A stretch of 64,000 nt of DNA from Vibrio sp. D404a (GTDB taxonomy: Bacteria; Pseudomonadota; Gammaproteobacteria; Enterobacterales; Vibrionaceae). Position numbers and translations under genes: made by a program. Location of the stretch: contig NZ_JAHGAJ010000016.1 of the NCBI RefSeq assembly GCF_030248535.1, positions 62,001 to 126,000 of the forward strand, given 5' to 3'. Positions 28,249 through 36,177 of this stretch are shown piece after piece. Numbering within the stretch: position 1 is the stretch's first letter; every line of letters begins with the position of its first letter. The notes below the pieces were generated by a model. The model saw only the letters and a list, made by a program, of their open reading frames with translations, was not told the DNA's origin and searched no databases.

Positions 28249-28298
28249 CACGTTCAGCCCTATGAGCATAGTTTTGTTATGTGATTAGGGTGAACGTG
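28249..28298. repeat. Long imperfect hairpin between the GOGAT paralogue and the diflavin reductase gene
   Basis: CACGTTCAGCCCTA pairs with TAGGGTGAACGTG with one bulged G, and an inner CATA/TATG stem closes the loop. It starts 9 bp after the GOGAT paralogue stop. No T run follows, so read-through into the reductase gene is likely. It may adjust the ratio of the two products or stabilise a 3' end. Confidence 0.6.
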
Positions 28299-28377
28299 AG
28301 CAGTTAACAACGCTGTAGATTCAAATATGACGAGTATTATCGCCTAAGGACAGGCAAAGTATTAAATAGGAAGAAAA

Positions 28378-30135
28378 ATGAAAGTACCTCATTTGCCACA
28401 AGATATACCATTTAATGAAGACCAAAAAACTTGGTTGGCGGGCTTCTTTTCAGGCCTTCATTCACGCCTTTTGGTTAAGGAAGAGTCCGTTGTACATGCG
28501 GAGTCTAAGCCTCAAGTAAAAGGGCTAACCATCCTCTATGGTTCACAAACAGGTAACGCAGAGAGCGTTGCCTATGACACTGCAGAGAAGGCCAAAGAGT
28601 ACGGCTTAACTGCCACCGTTCAAGATATGGATGACGTTGACGCGCAAGTCTTTGTTAAGTCATCGCGTATTCTGATTGTCACTAGTACCTACGGCGAGGG
28701 TGAACATCCAGATAATGCAGAGACTTTGTGGGAAACCATGAGTAGTGACAATGCACCTCAACTTAGTAACACCTACTTCTCGGTTCTGGCTTTGGGTGAC
28801 ACCAGCTATGACGATTTCTGTTTGGCAGGTAAAGAGTGGGATGAGCGATTGGTTGAGCTTGGGGCAACGCGTGTGACTGACCGTGTCGACTGCGATATCG
28901 ACTTTGAACAACCTGCAGAAGAGTGGATGATCGCTACCCTACCGGCTATCGCGGCACAGGGCGCAGATAGCGAAGCGGTATCTGGCTCATCACCGGCAGC
29001 GAAGCAAAAATCCAAGTACGGTCGTAAGAACCCTCTGCAAGCAACACTGAAACATAAACGTGTGCTGACCCAACAAGGCTCAAGTAAAGAGATCGTACAC
29101 TATGAGCTTTCACTAGAGGGTTCGGGCGAGTTCTACAAACCGGGTGATGCTCTTAATGTGATCCCAGAAAACCAACCTGAGCTAGTGAGCGCGCTACTCG
29201 ATCACTTCCAGTTCAGCGGTGATGAGAAGCCATCATGGAATGGCGAAAACCACAGCTTACGTGAGCTGTTCACCAGTTACCTAGATATCCGAACGCCATC
29301 AAAAGAGCTAGTCAAAGCTCTTGCAGAAGCAGCCAGCGATCACCGAGTGATCCAGATGCTAGGCAGTGACGATACCAGTGCACTGAACGACTTCCTTTGG
29401 GGTAAAGATATCCTCGATCTTGTGAAAGCTTACCCAACAGTGTCGTTGTCACTGGCTGATATTTTATCTTTGCTAAGACCAATCGCGCCACGCGCTTACT
29501 CGATCTCATCAAGCTTAAACAAACATAACGATGAAGTTCACCTCACCATTGGCAGCGTGCGTTACAACAATGGTGAACGAGACTACAACGGTACTTGTTC
29601 GACATGGCTTGCAGACCTCGTTGAAGAGGGTAAGAAAGTCCCTTGCTACTTTGCACCAAACAAAAACTTTGCAGTTCCTGAAGATGATAAAGCGCCAATG
29701 ATTATGGTAGGTCCAGGGACAGGTATCGCACCATTCCGCGCCTTCCTTGAAGAGCGTGAAGTGCAAGCGTCTCCTGGTGACAACTGGTTGATCTTTGGTG
29801 ACCGCAATAGCGCTACCGATTATATCTACCAAGAAGAGATCGAAGCCTTGCAACAGAAAGAGGTACTGACGCGACTTGATCTCGCGTTCTCACGTGACCA
29901 AGAACAGAAGGTGTATGTACAAGATAAGATGCGCGACAACGGCGCTGAGCTATTTGCTTGGCTAGAGCGTGGCGGGTACTTCTTTGTTTGTGGCGACGCC
30001 TACTACATGGCGAAAGACGTCGATAAAGCACTGCATGAGATTGTTGCTGAGCATGGTGGTCTCGATGACGATGGCGCTAAAGCGTACGTCAATCAGCTCA
30101 AAAAGCAGAAACGCTACGTGCGTGATGTCTACTAG
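28378..30135 (+). CDS. CysJ-like NADPH diflavin reductase (sulfite reductase flavoprotein family)
   Basis: The 585-residue protein has the CysJ architecture: a short N-terminal helix region (PFNEDQKTWLAGFFSGL), a flavodoxin FMN domain (50-190; LYGSQTGNAES, TSTYGEGE, LGDTSYDDF), an alanine/serine linker, a ferredoxin-reductase-like FAD domain with RAYSISSS (372-379), and an NADPH domain with GPGTGIAPFRAF (445-456), ending KRYVRDVY like E. coli CysJ. Such enzymes carry NADPH electrons via FAD and FMN to a partner. No cysI or cysH lies nearby. The preceding gene is the GOGAT paralogue, 137 bp away on the same strand, so that protein is a candidate partner by position only. AGGAAG precedes the ATG. 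It could still serve sulfite reductase encoded elsewhere. Confidence 0.9.
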   Translation: MKVPHLPQDIPFNEDQKTWLAGFFSGLHSRLLVKEESVVHAESKPQVKGLTILYGSQTGNAESVAYDTAEKAKEYGLTATVQDMDDVDAQVFVKSSRILIVTSTYGEGEHPDNAETLWETMSSDNAPQLSNTYFSVLALGDTSYDDFCLAGKEWDERLVELGATRVTDRVDCDIDFEQPAEEWMIATLPAIAAQGADSEAVSGSSPAAKQKSKYGRKNPLQATLKHKRVLTQQGSSKEIVHYELSLEGSGEFYKPGDALNVIPENQPELVSALLDHFQFSGDEKPSWNGENHSLRELFTSYLDIRTPSKELVKALAEAASDHRVIQMLGSDDTSALNDFLWGKDILDLVKAYPTVSLSLADILSLLRPIAPRAYSISSSLNKHNDEVHLTIGSVRYNNGERDYNGTCSTWLADLVEEGKKVPCYFAPNKNFAVPEDDKAPMIMVGPGTGIAPFRAFLEEREVQASPGDNWLIFGDRNSATDYIYQEEIEALQQKEVLTRLDLAFSRDQEQKVYVQDKMRDNGAELFAWLERGGYFFVCGDAYYMAKDVDKALHEIVAEHGGLDDDGAKAYVNQLKKQKRYVRDVY

Positions 30136-30166
30136 GCGTTTTAGCTCTAGGTAACACATTAAAAAT

Positions 30167-30192
30167 AAAAGGATCTCATTAGGGATCCTTTT
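30167..30192 (+). terminator. Rho-independent terminator after the diflavin reductase gene
   Basis: AAAAGGATC and GATCCTTTT pair around an 8-base loop, with further T downstream, 32 bp past the stop. It closes the GOGAT paralogue-reductase unit. Confidence 0.85.
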
Positions 30193-30282
30193 TCCTTTTT
30201 AAGTCATATAATTAACCCTTAGTATTATGACGATCATCAATGGGTAAGCCGTATACTCCCATTAAAGACAAAGGAAAAAACA

Positions 30283-30711
30283 ATGAAAAAAATCGTCTTG
30301 CTCTCCACCCTTCTTATCGGCCTCGCAGGCTGTAGCCAAGGAAATCAAACAATGGAAGACAGAACCAAAAACCCATGTGGCGACAAGCCTAACTGTGTCT
30401 CAACTCAAGACACTCGTGAACAACACAACATTGCTCCATTTACTCTCGCTGATGGCGTCAGCCTGTCTCAGATTGAAGCGGTCATCTTACAACAGCCTAG
30501 AACCAAAACAGCCGTAAAGAATGACGATTACTTACGTGTCGAATTTACCAGCAAGATCATGCGTTTTGTCGATGACTTAGAACTCAAAGTTGAAGACAAT
30601 AACCTTTTGGTTCGTTCAGAGTCTCGTACCGGTCACTCGGATTTCGGCGTCAACCGTAAGCGAGTCGATACACTGCGCGCAGAGCTAACAAAAGCAGGGC
30701 TCATCCAGTAA
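30283..30711 (+). CDS. DUF1499 family lipoprotein
   Basis: The 142-residue product has a lipoprotein signal peptide with lipobox LAGC (Cys17), then a DUF1499 domain: CGDKPNCVST, YLRVEFTSKIMRFVDDLEL and the C-terminal SRTGHSDFGVNRKRV signature. The molecular function of DUF1499 is not known. AAGGAAAAAACA precedes the ATG. It has its own position between a terminator and mtn; the 133-bp gap to mtn leaves room for a separate mtn promoter. Confidence 0.88.
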   Translation: MKKIVLLSTLLIGLAGCSQGNQTMEDRTKNPCGDKPNCVSTQDTREQHNIAPFTLADGVSLSQIEAVILQQPRTKTAVKNDDYLRVEFTSKIMRFVDDLELKVEDNNLLVRSESRTGHSDFGVNRKRVDTLRAELTKAGLIQ

Positions 30712-30844
30712 CCCCACTCACTTGGTCACGTAAGAAAGAGTGAAAGGGTACCAGAGAGAAGTACACAAGTGCTGTCGCTTGATGCTTCTCTTCCATGCTA
30801 CAATTTCACCCTATTGTAAAAACAACCTTATTAAGAGACTACAC

Positions 30845-31540
30845 ATGAAAATCGGCATCATTGGCGCAATGGAGCAAGAAGTTGCGATCCTAAAATCAGC
30901 AATCACAGAGATGACAGAAGTGAAAAAAGGCGGCTGTACTTTTTTCTCAGGTCAGTTAAATGGTGTTGATGTTGTGTTACTGCAATCAGGCATTGGTAAG
31001 GTAGCGGCTGCGGTAGGTACTTCTATTTTACTAAGCGAATACCAACCTGACGTTGTACTAAACACTGGCTCTGCAGGCGGTTTTGACTCAACGCTAAACC
31101 TAGGCGATGTGGTTATCTCTACTGAAGTTCGTCACCACGATGCAGACGTAACAGCATTTGGTTACGAGATCGGCCAAATGGCAGGTCAACCAGCGGCGTT
31201 CCAAGCTGATGCGAAACTAATGGATGTTGCTGAGAAAGCACTAGCACAAATGGAAGACACACACGCAGTACGTGGCCTAATCTGTACTGGCGATGCCTTC
31301 GTTTGTACTGCTGAACGCCAAGAGTTCATCCGCAAGCACTTCCCTTCTGTGGTAGCAGTTGAGATGGAAGCCTCTGCAATCGCACAAGCTTGCCACCAAT
31401 TCCAAGTACCATTCGTTGTAGTACGTGCTATCTCTGACGTAGCAGACAAAGAGTCACCAATGAGCTTTGAAGAGTTCCTGCCTCTTGCAGCGAAGAGCTC
31501 TTCTGAGATGGTGATTAAGATGGTAGACCTACTAAAATAA
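30845..31540 (+). CDS. mtnN: 5'-methylthioadenosine/S-adenosylhomocysteine nucleosidase
   Basis: MtnN (Pfs) hydrolyses S-adenosylhomocysteine, methylthioadenosine and 5'-deoxyadenosine. It thereby feeds the activated methyl cycle and the LuxS route to autoinducer-2, which matters for quorum sensing in vibrios. The 231-residue protein matches E. coli Pfs (232). The catalytic residues are in GAMEQEV (Glu12), [10 protein letters not shown] and ISDVADKES (Asp). The frame is open from 30740, but the ATG at 30845 starts [12 protein letters not shown] as in E. coli. The cbiB gene follows after 10 bp, so mtnN-cbiB-btuF is probably one operon, the same arrangement I recall for V. cholerae. Confidence 0.97.
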   Translation: MKIGIIGAMEQEVAILKSAITEMTEVKKGGCTFFSGQLNGVDVVLLQSGIGKVAAAVGTSILLSEYQPDVVLNTGSAGGFDSTLNLGDVVISTEVRHHDADVTAFGYEIGQMAGQPAAFQADAKLMDVAEKALAQMEDTHAVRGLICTGDAFVCTAERQEFIRKHFPSVVAVEMEASAIAQACHQFQVPFVVVRAISDVADKESPMSFEEFLPLAAKSSSEMVIKMVDLLK

Positions 31541-31550
31541 GTCACTCAAG

Positions 31551-32504
31551 ATGCAAACACTGTTTGATCAGGTATTTGCAAATGGCGTGCTCCTCGTAAT
31601 GTGGGGGGCACTGCTCTTTCATTTAATTTTACCTATTCCTCACGCGGCTCATCCCGTGACCTTATGGCATAAGTTCGCTGAACTGCTTGCCAACAAAGTA
31701 AACAATAATCGCAACTACTCACAGAGTTTGATCTCTGGAACCTTAGCTTGGTTGTTGATGTGTTTCCCCGCCCTAATTCTGCTGATCGCCCTCAAGCCAT
31801 TGATGTGGCAGCCACAACTTTTTGAACTGGCACTGCTGTTATTGGCCATTGATTGGCGTAACAACGAGAAGCTAGCCAGCCAACTTATTCGAGCGCTCAG
31901 CCAAGATAACAAACCACAAGCACGTAAGTTGCTCGCCCCGATTGTCAATCGACAAACCGACACACTGTCCACATTGGGCTTGGGTAAGGCATCGGCCGAG
32001 ACACTCATTATGGGTTACGGGCGTAACGTCATCTGTGTGCTCTTTTGGTATGCCATTGGCGGAGGCATTGCTGCCCTGATGTATCGCTTAACGGTTGAAT
32101 TGGCACGCGCATGGTCACCAAGCCGACAACGCTTTGCGCCGTTTGGTTCAAGTGTCATTAAAGTGGTGGCGGTTTTAGAATTCATTCCAATGAGACTGTT
32201 CTCACTGATGATTGTGGTTGGTCACAACGCAAGCAATACCTTCTCGATGATGCTGACTCAGAGTCGTTCTTGGCCACTACCGGGCCCCGCATGGCTTATC
32301 ACCTCAGCAGGTAACAAGCTTGAGCTATCACTGGGTGGTCCTGCGATCTATGACAATGTCAAAGCAGTCAGAGCCAAGCTCGGAGGCCGAATTGCGCCCT
32401 CTGCACTCCACTTATCCCAACTGCAAAAGATGCTCGCTTGGCGTATATTGGCTTGGCTGATGCTACAAAGCGCTCTACTACTTATTATTCACCAAGGGAT
32501 TTAA
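31551..32504 (+). CDS. cbiB: Cobalamin biosynthesis protein CbiB/CobD family (adenosylcobinamide-phosphate synthase)
   Basis: The 317-residue integral membrane protein matches the CbiB/CobD family, which attaches aminopropanol (phosphate) to adenosylcobyric acid in cobalamin synthesis. Membrane segments are visible near residues 8-28, 58-83 (LAWLLMCFPALILLIALKPL), 155-180, 205-225 and 290-315. The conserved GYGRNVICVLFWYAIGGGIAALMYR and GPAIYDNV stretches are present. It is 10 bp after mtnN and 1 bp before btuF. The N-terminal part is more diverged than in canonical CbiB, and no other cobalamin genes except btuF lie here, so a role in corrinoid salvage is likely but not shown. Confidence 0.85.
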   Translation: MQTLFDQVFANGVLLVMWGALLFHLILPIPHAAHPVTLWHKFAELLANKVNNNRNYSQSLISGTLAWLLMCFPALILLIALKPLMWQPQLFELALLLLAIDWRNNEKLASQLIRALSQDNKPQARKLLAPIVNRQTDTLSTLGLGKASAETLIMGYGRNVICVLFWYAIGGGIAALMYRLTVELARAWSPSRQRFAPFGSSVIKVVAVLEFIPMRLFSLMIVVGHNASNTFSMMLTQSRSWPLPGPAWLITSAGNKLELSLGGPAIYDNVKAVRAKLGGRIAPSALHLSQLQKMLAWRILAWLMLQSALLLIIHQGI

Positions 32505-32505
32505 C

Positions 32506-33366
32506 GTGAAATCTGCCACCTCTTGTGCCGTGCTGTCTGCACTCTCTGTTTGTTTTTGGCTACCTCAGGTTCACGCTGAGTCTTCTTCTTCTGATTCAGT
32601 AGCTGAAAAACGTGTCGTCAGCCTTGCTCCTCATGCGACAGAGCTGGCCTATAGCGCCGGACTGGGAGAGAACTTAATCGCGGTGAGTGACAGAAGTGAC
32701 TACCCACCAGAGGCCGATAAATTGCCTAAGGTAGCCAACTACCAAGGCATAAAAGTAGAGAAGATCATCGCCCTACAACCAGACTTAATCTTAGCGTGGC
32801 CAGCGGGAAATCCACCAAGGGAGCTTGCCAAGTTGGAGCAGTTTGGTTTGGATATCTACTATTCACAAACCAAAAGCTTAGAGAGCATCGCTAGCAATAT
32901 TGAACACCTAAGCGAATACGCCAGTGATCCTTCTGTCGGCCTTAACAACGCCAAAGAATATCGAGAACAACTGGAACAGCTCAGAGCAAAGTACAAAGAT
33001 GCAGAGCCTGTACAATACTTCTATCAGCTAAGTGAAAAGCCGATCATTACAGTCGCACAGGGTCATTGGCCAAGTGAGGTGTTCGAATTCTGTGGTGGCC
33101 AGAACATCTTTGAAGATGCTGCAACCTCATACCCTCAAGTGAGCATAGAGCAAGTAGTATTGAAAAAGCCTGAGGTGATCTTCACTTCTCGTCATGCCAT
33201 CGAGAATGGCACCATGTGGAAGGATTGGGCTAACGAGATCCCTGCAGTCGATAAAGAGCAGCTTTGGTCGCTCAATTCAGACTGGATAAATCGCCCGACG
33301 ACACGAACTTTGCAAGCAATCCGACAAGTGTGCGATTACTTCGATAAAGCGCGCCAAAATCGCTAA
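32506..33366 (+). CDS. btuF: Periplasmic vitamin B12-binding protein BtuF
   Basis: The 286-residue product has a signal peptide (to about VHA at residue 24) and the class III substrate-binding fold of BtuF. The sequence begins KRVVSLAPHATELAYSAG, with PKVANYQGIKVEKIIALQPDLILAW and a C-terminal lobe with EVFEFCGGQNIF. BtuF delivers cobalamin to the BtuCD transporter; btuC and btuD are not in this window. The start is GTG one base after the cbiB stop, with AAGGGA upstream, so translation is coupled to cbiB. No cobalamin riboswitch was seen before mtnN or inside the operon. Confidence 0.93.
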   Translation: MKSATSCAVLSALSVCFWLPQVHAESSSSDSVAEKRVVSLAPHATELAYSAGLGENLIAVSDRSDYPPEADKLPKVANYQGIKVEKIIALQPDLILAWPAGNPPRELAKLEQFGLDIYYSQTKSLESIASNIEHLSEYASDPSVGLNNAKEYREQLEQLRAKYKDAEPVQYFYQLSEKPIITVAQGHWPSEVFEFCGGQNIFEDAATSYPQVSIEQVVLKKPEVIFTSRHAIENGTMWKDWANEIPAVDKEQLWSLNSDWINRPTTRTLQAIRQVCDYFDKARQNR

Positions 33367-33440
33367 CTTTTTATTGCGATTTTTCGTACAATTCGCGCTA
33401 TATCTGTCCCTCAAATTTTAACTATAAGAGCACCAGTATC

Positions 33441-34061
33441 ATGGACTCCATGCTGCTTTACTTTATCGACTTATTCGGTACGGCAATTTTTGCCATCTCC
33501 GGCGTATTTGTCGCCGGTCGCCTAAAAATGGACCCATTTGGGGTAGCAGTTCTAGGCAGTGTTACCGCCATTGGTGGCGGTACGATTCGTGACATGGCGT
33601 TAGGCGCAACGCCCGTTTTCTGGATCACTGATACCACTTATCTGTGGGTCATCATTATTACCTGTCTACTGACAATGATCATCGTTCGACGCCCCAAACG
33701 ACTCGCTTGGTGGATTCTCCCTGTCTGTGACGCAATAGGCTTGGCTGTATTTGTTGGTATTGGTGTAGAAAAAGCGCTGATTTATCAAGACTCAGCACTA
33801 GTCGCGATTATCATGGGTGTAATTACTGGCTGTGGTGGCGGTATTATCCGAGATGTTCTGGCTCGTGAAGTTCCAATGATCCTACGAAGCGAAGTGTACG
33901 CCACAGCATGTATTATTGGTGGTGTGTTCCACACAACGGCGCTTAGCATGGGGCAAGACTCAGAGACCGCTTTCCTAGCTGGTGTTTTCTCTACCCTGTT
34001 GATTCGCCTCGGCGCGATTCGCTGGCACTTATCTTTACCCACGTTTGCACTAAACAAATAG
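33441..34061 (+). CDS. TRIC/UPF0126 (YicG-like) membrane protein
   Basis: The 206-residue membrane protein consists of two similar halves of about 85 residues each with three membrane segments: GTAIFAISGVFVAG...AIGGGTIRDMALG and CDAIGLAVFVGIGVEK...GCGGGIIRDVLARE. The repeated GGG-IRD motif is the mark of the UPF0126 family, whose structures resemble trimeric intracellular cation channels. In bacteria a role in small-cation flow (probably potassium) has been proposed; here it is inferred. It has its own promoter space (74 bp) after btuF and a terminator, so it is probably monocistronic. Confidence 0.9.
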   Translation: MDSMLLYFIDLFGTAIFAISGVFVAGRLKMDPFGVAVLGSVTAIGGGTIRDMALGATPVFWITDTTYLWVIIITCLLTMIIVRRPKRLAWWILPVCDAIGLAVFVGIGVEKALIYQDSALVAIIMGVITGCGGGIIRDVLAREVPMILRSEVYATACIIGGVFHTTALSMGQDSETAFLAGVFSTLLIRLGAIRWHLSLPTFALNK

Positions 34062-34095
34062 TTATCAGACACGTCCAGTCACAGTGATCGTTTAG

Positions 34096-34118
34096 AAAGG
34101 CTCTTAGGAGCCTTTTTT
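34096..34118 (+). terminator. Rho-independent terminator after the TRIC-family gene
   Basis: AAAGGCTC and GAGCCTTT pair around TTAG, followed by further T (six in all). Confidence 0.92.
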
Positions 34119-34193
34119 AATATCTAAATATCCTATCTCCCTCGCACGATCTCACTCCGTCTCTCATCAATAGGTATTAAATAAGTTTTTTTG

Positions 34194-34221
34194 TTTACTT
34201 AGTCGTTTTTTGAACTATATT
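34194..34221 (+). promoter_or_regulatory. Candidate promoter of the VOC-flavodoxin operon
   Basis: TTTACT (34194-34199) and TATATT (34216-34221) are separated by 16 bp, placing transcription start inside the left arm of the 42-bp palindrome. The -35 overlaps TTGTTTACTTAG, a partial copy of the palindrome half-site. This is a plausible repressed promoter, not a certain one. Confidence 0.4.
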
Positions 34222-34260
34222 AGTAAACAAATAACTTTATAAAGTTATTTGTTTACTAAT
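34219..34260. promoter_or_regulatory. Perfect 42-bp palindrome, probable operator of the VOC-flavodoxin operon
   Basis: Both arms of 21 bp match exactly; the left arm begins ATTAGTAAACAAATAAC and the centre is ACTTTATAAAGT, with no spacer. It ends 21 bp before the start codon at 34282. A partial half-site TTGTTTACTTAG lies just upstream at 34191-34202. Two-fold symmetry of this length suggests one or two stacked dimers of a repressor. It lacks the T-N11-A look of a LysR site, so the neighbouring LysR protein may not be its reader. Confidence 0.75.
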
Positions 34261-34281
34261 TAGAGAACACTGGAGGTTCCC

Positions 34282-34695
34282 ATGCAGGCTTATGTTGAAC
34301 ACGCGAATGTCACCGTCAGCAATATTGATGACGCGATCCAATTTATCCAAACCGCGATCCCTGAATTTAAAGTGCGCCATCGTGGAGAAACACAATATCG
34401 ATGGTGTCATATCGGCACAGATAACAGTTACATCGCTCTACAAAAGATGGTGGCACGAGAAAAAACCGATCGTGCGCCCTATCTCGATGTGGGGATCAAC
34501 CATATAGGTTTGGTCGTTAATGACGTTGACCAAGTTAAGCAGCGTTTATTGAGTGACGGCTATCAGCAGAATGATATTGGTGAAGAAAACTCTTATCGAA
34601 AGCGCATCTACTTTTATGATCGCAGCGGTGTTGAATGGGAGTTCATCCAGTACCTAACTCAAGATTCCACCAAGAAAAACAGCTATGAGGATTAA
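34282..34695 (+). CDS. VOC (glyoxalase/dioxygenase superfamily) protein
   Basis: The 137-residue single-domain protein has two beta-alpha-beta-beta-beta modules of the vicinal oxygen chelate fold: YVEHANVTVSNIDDAIQFI at the N-terminus and GINHIGLVVNDVDQVKQRL in the second half. It ends GVEWEFIQYL, where the family has a metal-ligand Glu. His7, His90-region and Glu residues could bind a divalent metal. Members act as glyoxalases, dioxygenases, epimerases or drug-binding resistance proteins; the substrate here is unknown. GGAGG lies 6 bases before the ATG. The flavodoxin gene follows after 3 bp, so they form an operon behind the palindrome. Confidence 0.85.
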   Translation: MQAYVEHANVTVSNIDDAIQFIQTAIPEFKVRHRGETQYRWCHIGTDNSYIALQKMVAREKTDRAPYLDVGINHIGLVVNDVDQVKQRLLSDGYQQNDIGEENSYRKRIYFYDRSGVEWEFIQYLTQDSTKKNSYED

Positions 34696-34698
34696 ACC

Positions 34699-35271
34699 AT
34701 GCAGCAGATAGGTATTGTTTTCTTCTCTAAGTGTGGTGCAACGAAAGCTGTCGCTCATGCCCTCGCCGAAGGTGTCGAGACTCAATCTCAATCCGTCACC
34801 ATGATTGAGGTGTTACCCAGTGAAATTGTAGAGGGTCGTTACATCAACGAACAAAAGCTCAAGCGACTTGGAGAGTGCGACGCGATTGTATTTGGATCAC
34901 CGACCTACATGGGAAGCCCAGCCGCGCAATTTAAGGCATTTATGGACGCCAGCAGTGAGCCCTACTGTGCTAAGGCTTGGCGAAATAAATTCGCCGCGGG
35001 CTTTACCACAGGCGGCAGTCTTAATGGTGAGCAGCAACAAACACTGCTGAGTTTTTTCACACTGGCATGTCAGCATGGGATGCTCTGGATTGGTCTTGAT
35101 GCCTCCAAGCACACCGACAATTTGGGACTCAATCGAACCGGATCGAACATCGGCTTGGTGTCGAGTATTGATGACGGAGAAGAGAGCGTGAATCAGAATG
35201 ACTTACAAACTGCTCGCTATTACGGCCGCAGAATCGCCACTTTGGTTCAAGAACTGACAAACAAACACTAG
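34699..35271 (+). CDS. Flavodoxin / WrbA-like NAD(P)H-quinone oxidoreductase family protein
   Basis: The 190-residue protein has a flavodoxin fold with the FMN phosphate loop FFSKCGATKAVAHAL, then CDAIVFGSPTYMGSPAAQFKAFMD and AAGFTTGGSLNGEQQ, the pattern of WrbA-like flavoproteins that reduce quinones with NAD(P)H. Compared with classical WrbA the quinone-site region is changed, so the substrate is uncertain. It begins 3 bp after the VOC gene and is presumably co-regulated through the palindrome. A VOC protein with a flavodoxin reductase suggests handling of quinones or reactive carbonyls, which is inference from pairing. Confidence 0.85.
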   Translation: MQQIGIVFFSKCGATKAVAHALAEGVETQSQSVTMIEVLPSEIVEGRYINEQKLKRLGECDAIVFGSPTYMGSPAAQFKAFMDASSEPYCAKAWRNKFAAGFTTGGSLNGEQQQTLLSFFTLACQHGMLWIGLDASKHTDNLGLNRTGSNIGLVSSIDDGEESVNQNDLQTARYYGRRIATLVQELTNKH

Positions 35272-35294
35272 AGTCGTCGTTTTGATTGAGATAA

Positions 35295-35315
35295 GTTGGG
35301 GCTATTATTCCCAAC
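35295..35315 (+). terminator. Weak hairpin after the flavodoxin gene
   Basis: GTTGGG and CCCAAC pair around a 9-base loop, followed only by TTTC. It may weakly terminate the VOC-flavodoxin transcript, but it also lies across the start region of the LysR gene. Confidence 0.4.
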
Positions 35316-35331
35316 TTTCATCAATAATCTT

Positions 35332-36177
35332 ATGTTACTTGAAGGTATCGAAACCCTACTGGTACTCAGCAAAGCCAAAACCATGAGCCGCACGGGTAGC
35401 TTGCTGTACATCAGCCAATCCGCCGTCAGCAAACGGATTGCCAACCTAGAGAAAAAACTGGGAAAGAAGCTCATTGAACCCAATGGGCGACAAATAAAGC
35501 TCTCACCTGATGGCCTTGCCCTGATCGAAAGCATCGGCCCCGCTTTCAACGAACTTCGAGGGCTTATTTACGAGCAGCAAGAGTTGGAAGATACCACCCT
35601 CATCACCTTAGATAGCTCTAAGTCTCTGATTGCAGGCTATCTCGGTAAGATGATGGGAGACTTTATCCAGCACGACAAATACATCACCATTACCACTAAC
35701 CACACCCCAAGAATCATTGAGCGAGTTCAGTCTGGTAAGGCGACACTTGGGCTATGCGCGGGAGTGTTACCTCCCCATCACGGGCTGATGACCTTTCACC
35801 TGTTTGATGAGCCTTTCTATATCGTAAGCGCGACACCTTTAGAGACCCTGCCAGCGCGGGTGATCACCAATGATATGACCAACCCTGCCAATAGTTATCA
35901 GCTATCACTGTTGGAGAAGTTTGGGGTTAAGCCTTTAATGGAGATGGATGCCTATACCGCGGCAGCGCAGCTTGCATTGGGAGGAACTGGGCCCGCTTTG
36001 ATTCCGCTTTCGATCGTCAAAACACTCAATATAGCCCCTCAATACCTGTTTAGTTTTGAGGAGCTGAAGAATCTAATTCGACCTATTCATATCTGTGTTC
36101 GTCCGAATAGCTACCAATCACCACGAGTTAAAACACTGATAGAATCCATTGTTGATGCTGTTCCCAAAGCAGTTTAG
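35332..36177 (+). CDS. LysR-family transcriptional regulator
   Basis: The 281-residue protein has the N-terminal winged helix-turn-helix of LysR regulators (LEGIETLLVLSKAKTMSRTGSLLYISQSAVSKRIANLEKKLG, residues 3-43 or so) and a C-terminal effector domain with two alpha/beta lobes (IVSATPLETLPA, LALGGTGPALIPLS). The frame is open back to a TTG at 35296; the ATG at 35332 is chosen because LysR proteins begin a few residues before the first helix. Neither start has a good ribosome site, so expression may be low or coupled to the upstream gene. It lies between the VOC-flavodoxin pair and the convergent TSUP gene, with which it overlaps by 50 bp. Confidence 0.9.
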   Translation: MLLEGIETLLVLSKAKTMSRTGSLLYISQSAVSKRIANLEKKLGKKLIEPNGRQIKLSPDGLALIESIGPAFNELRGLIYEQQELEDTTLITLDSSKSLIAGYLGKMMGDFIQHDKYITITTNHTPRIIERVQSGKATLGLCAGVLPPHHGLMTFHLFDEPFYIVSATPLETLPARVITNDMTNPANSYQLSLLEKFGVKPLMEMDAYTAAAQLALGGTGPALIPLSIVKTLNIAPQYLFSFEELKNLIRPIHICVRPNSYQSPRVKTLIESIVDAVPKAV

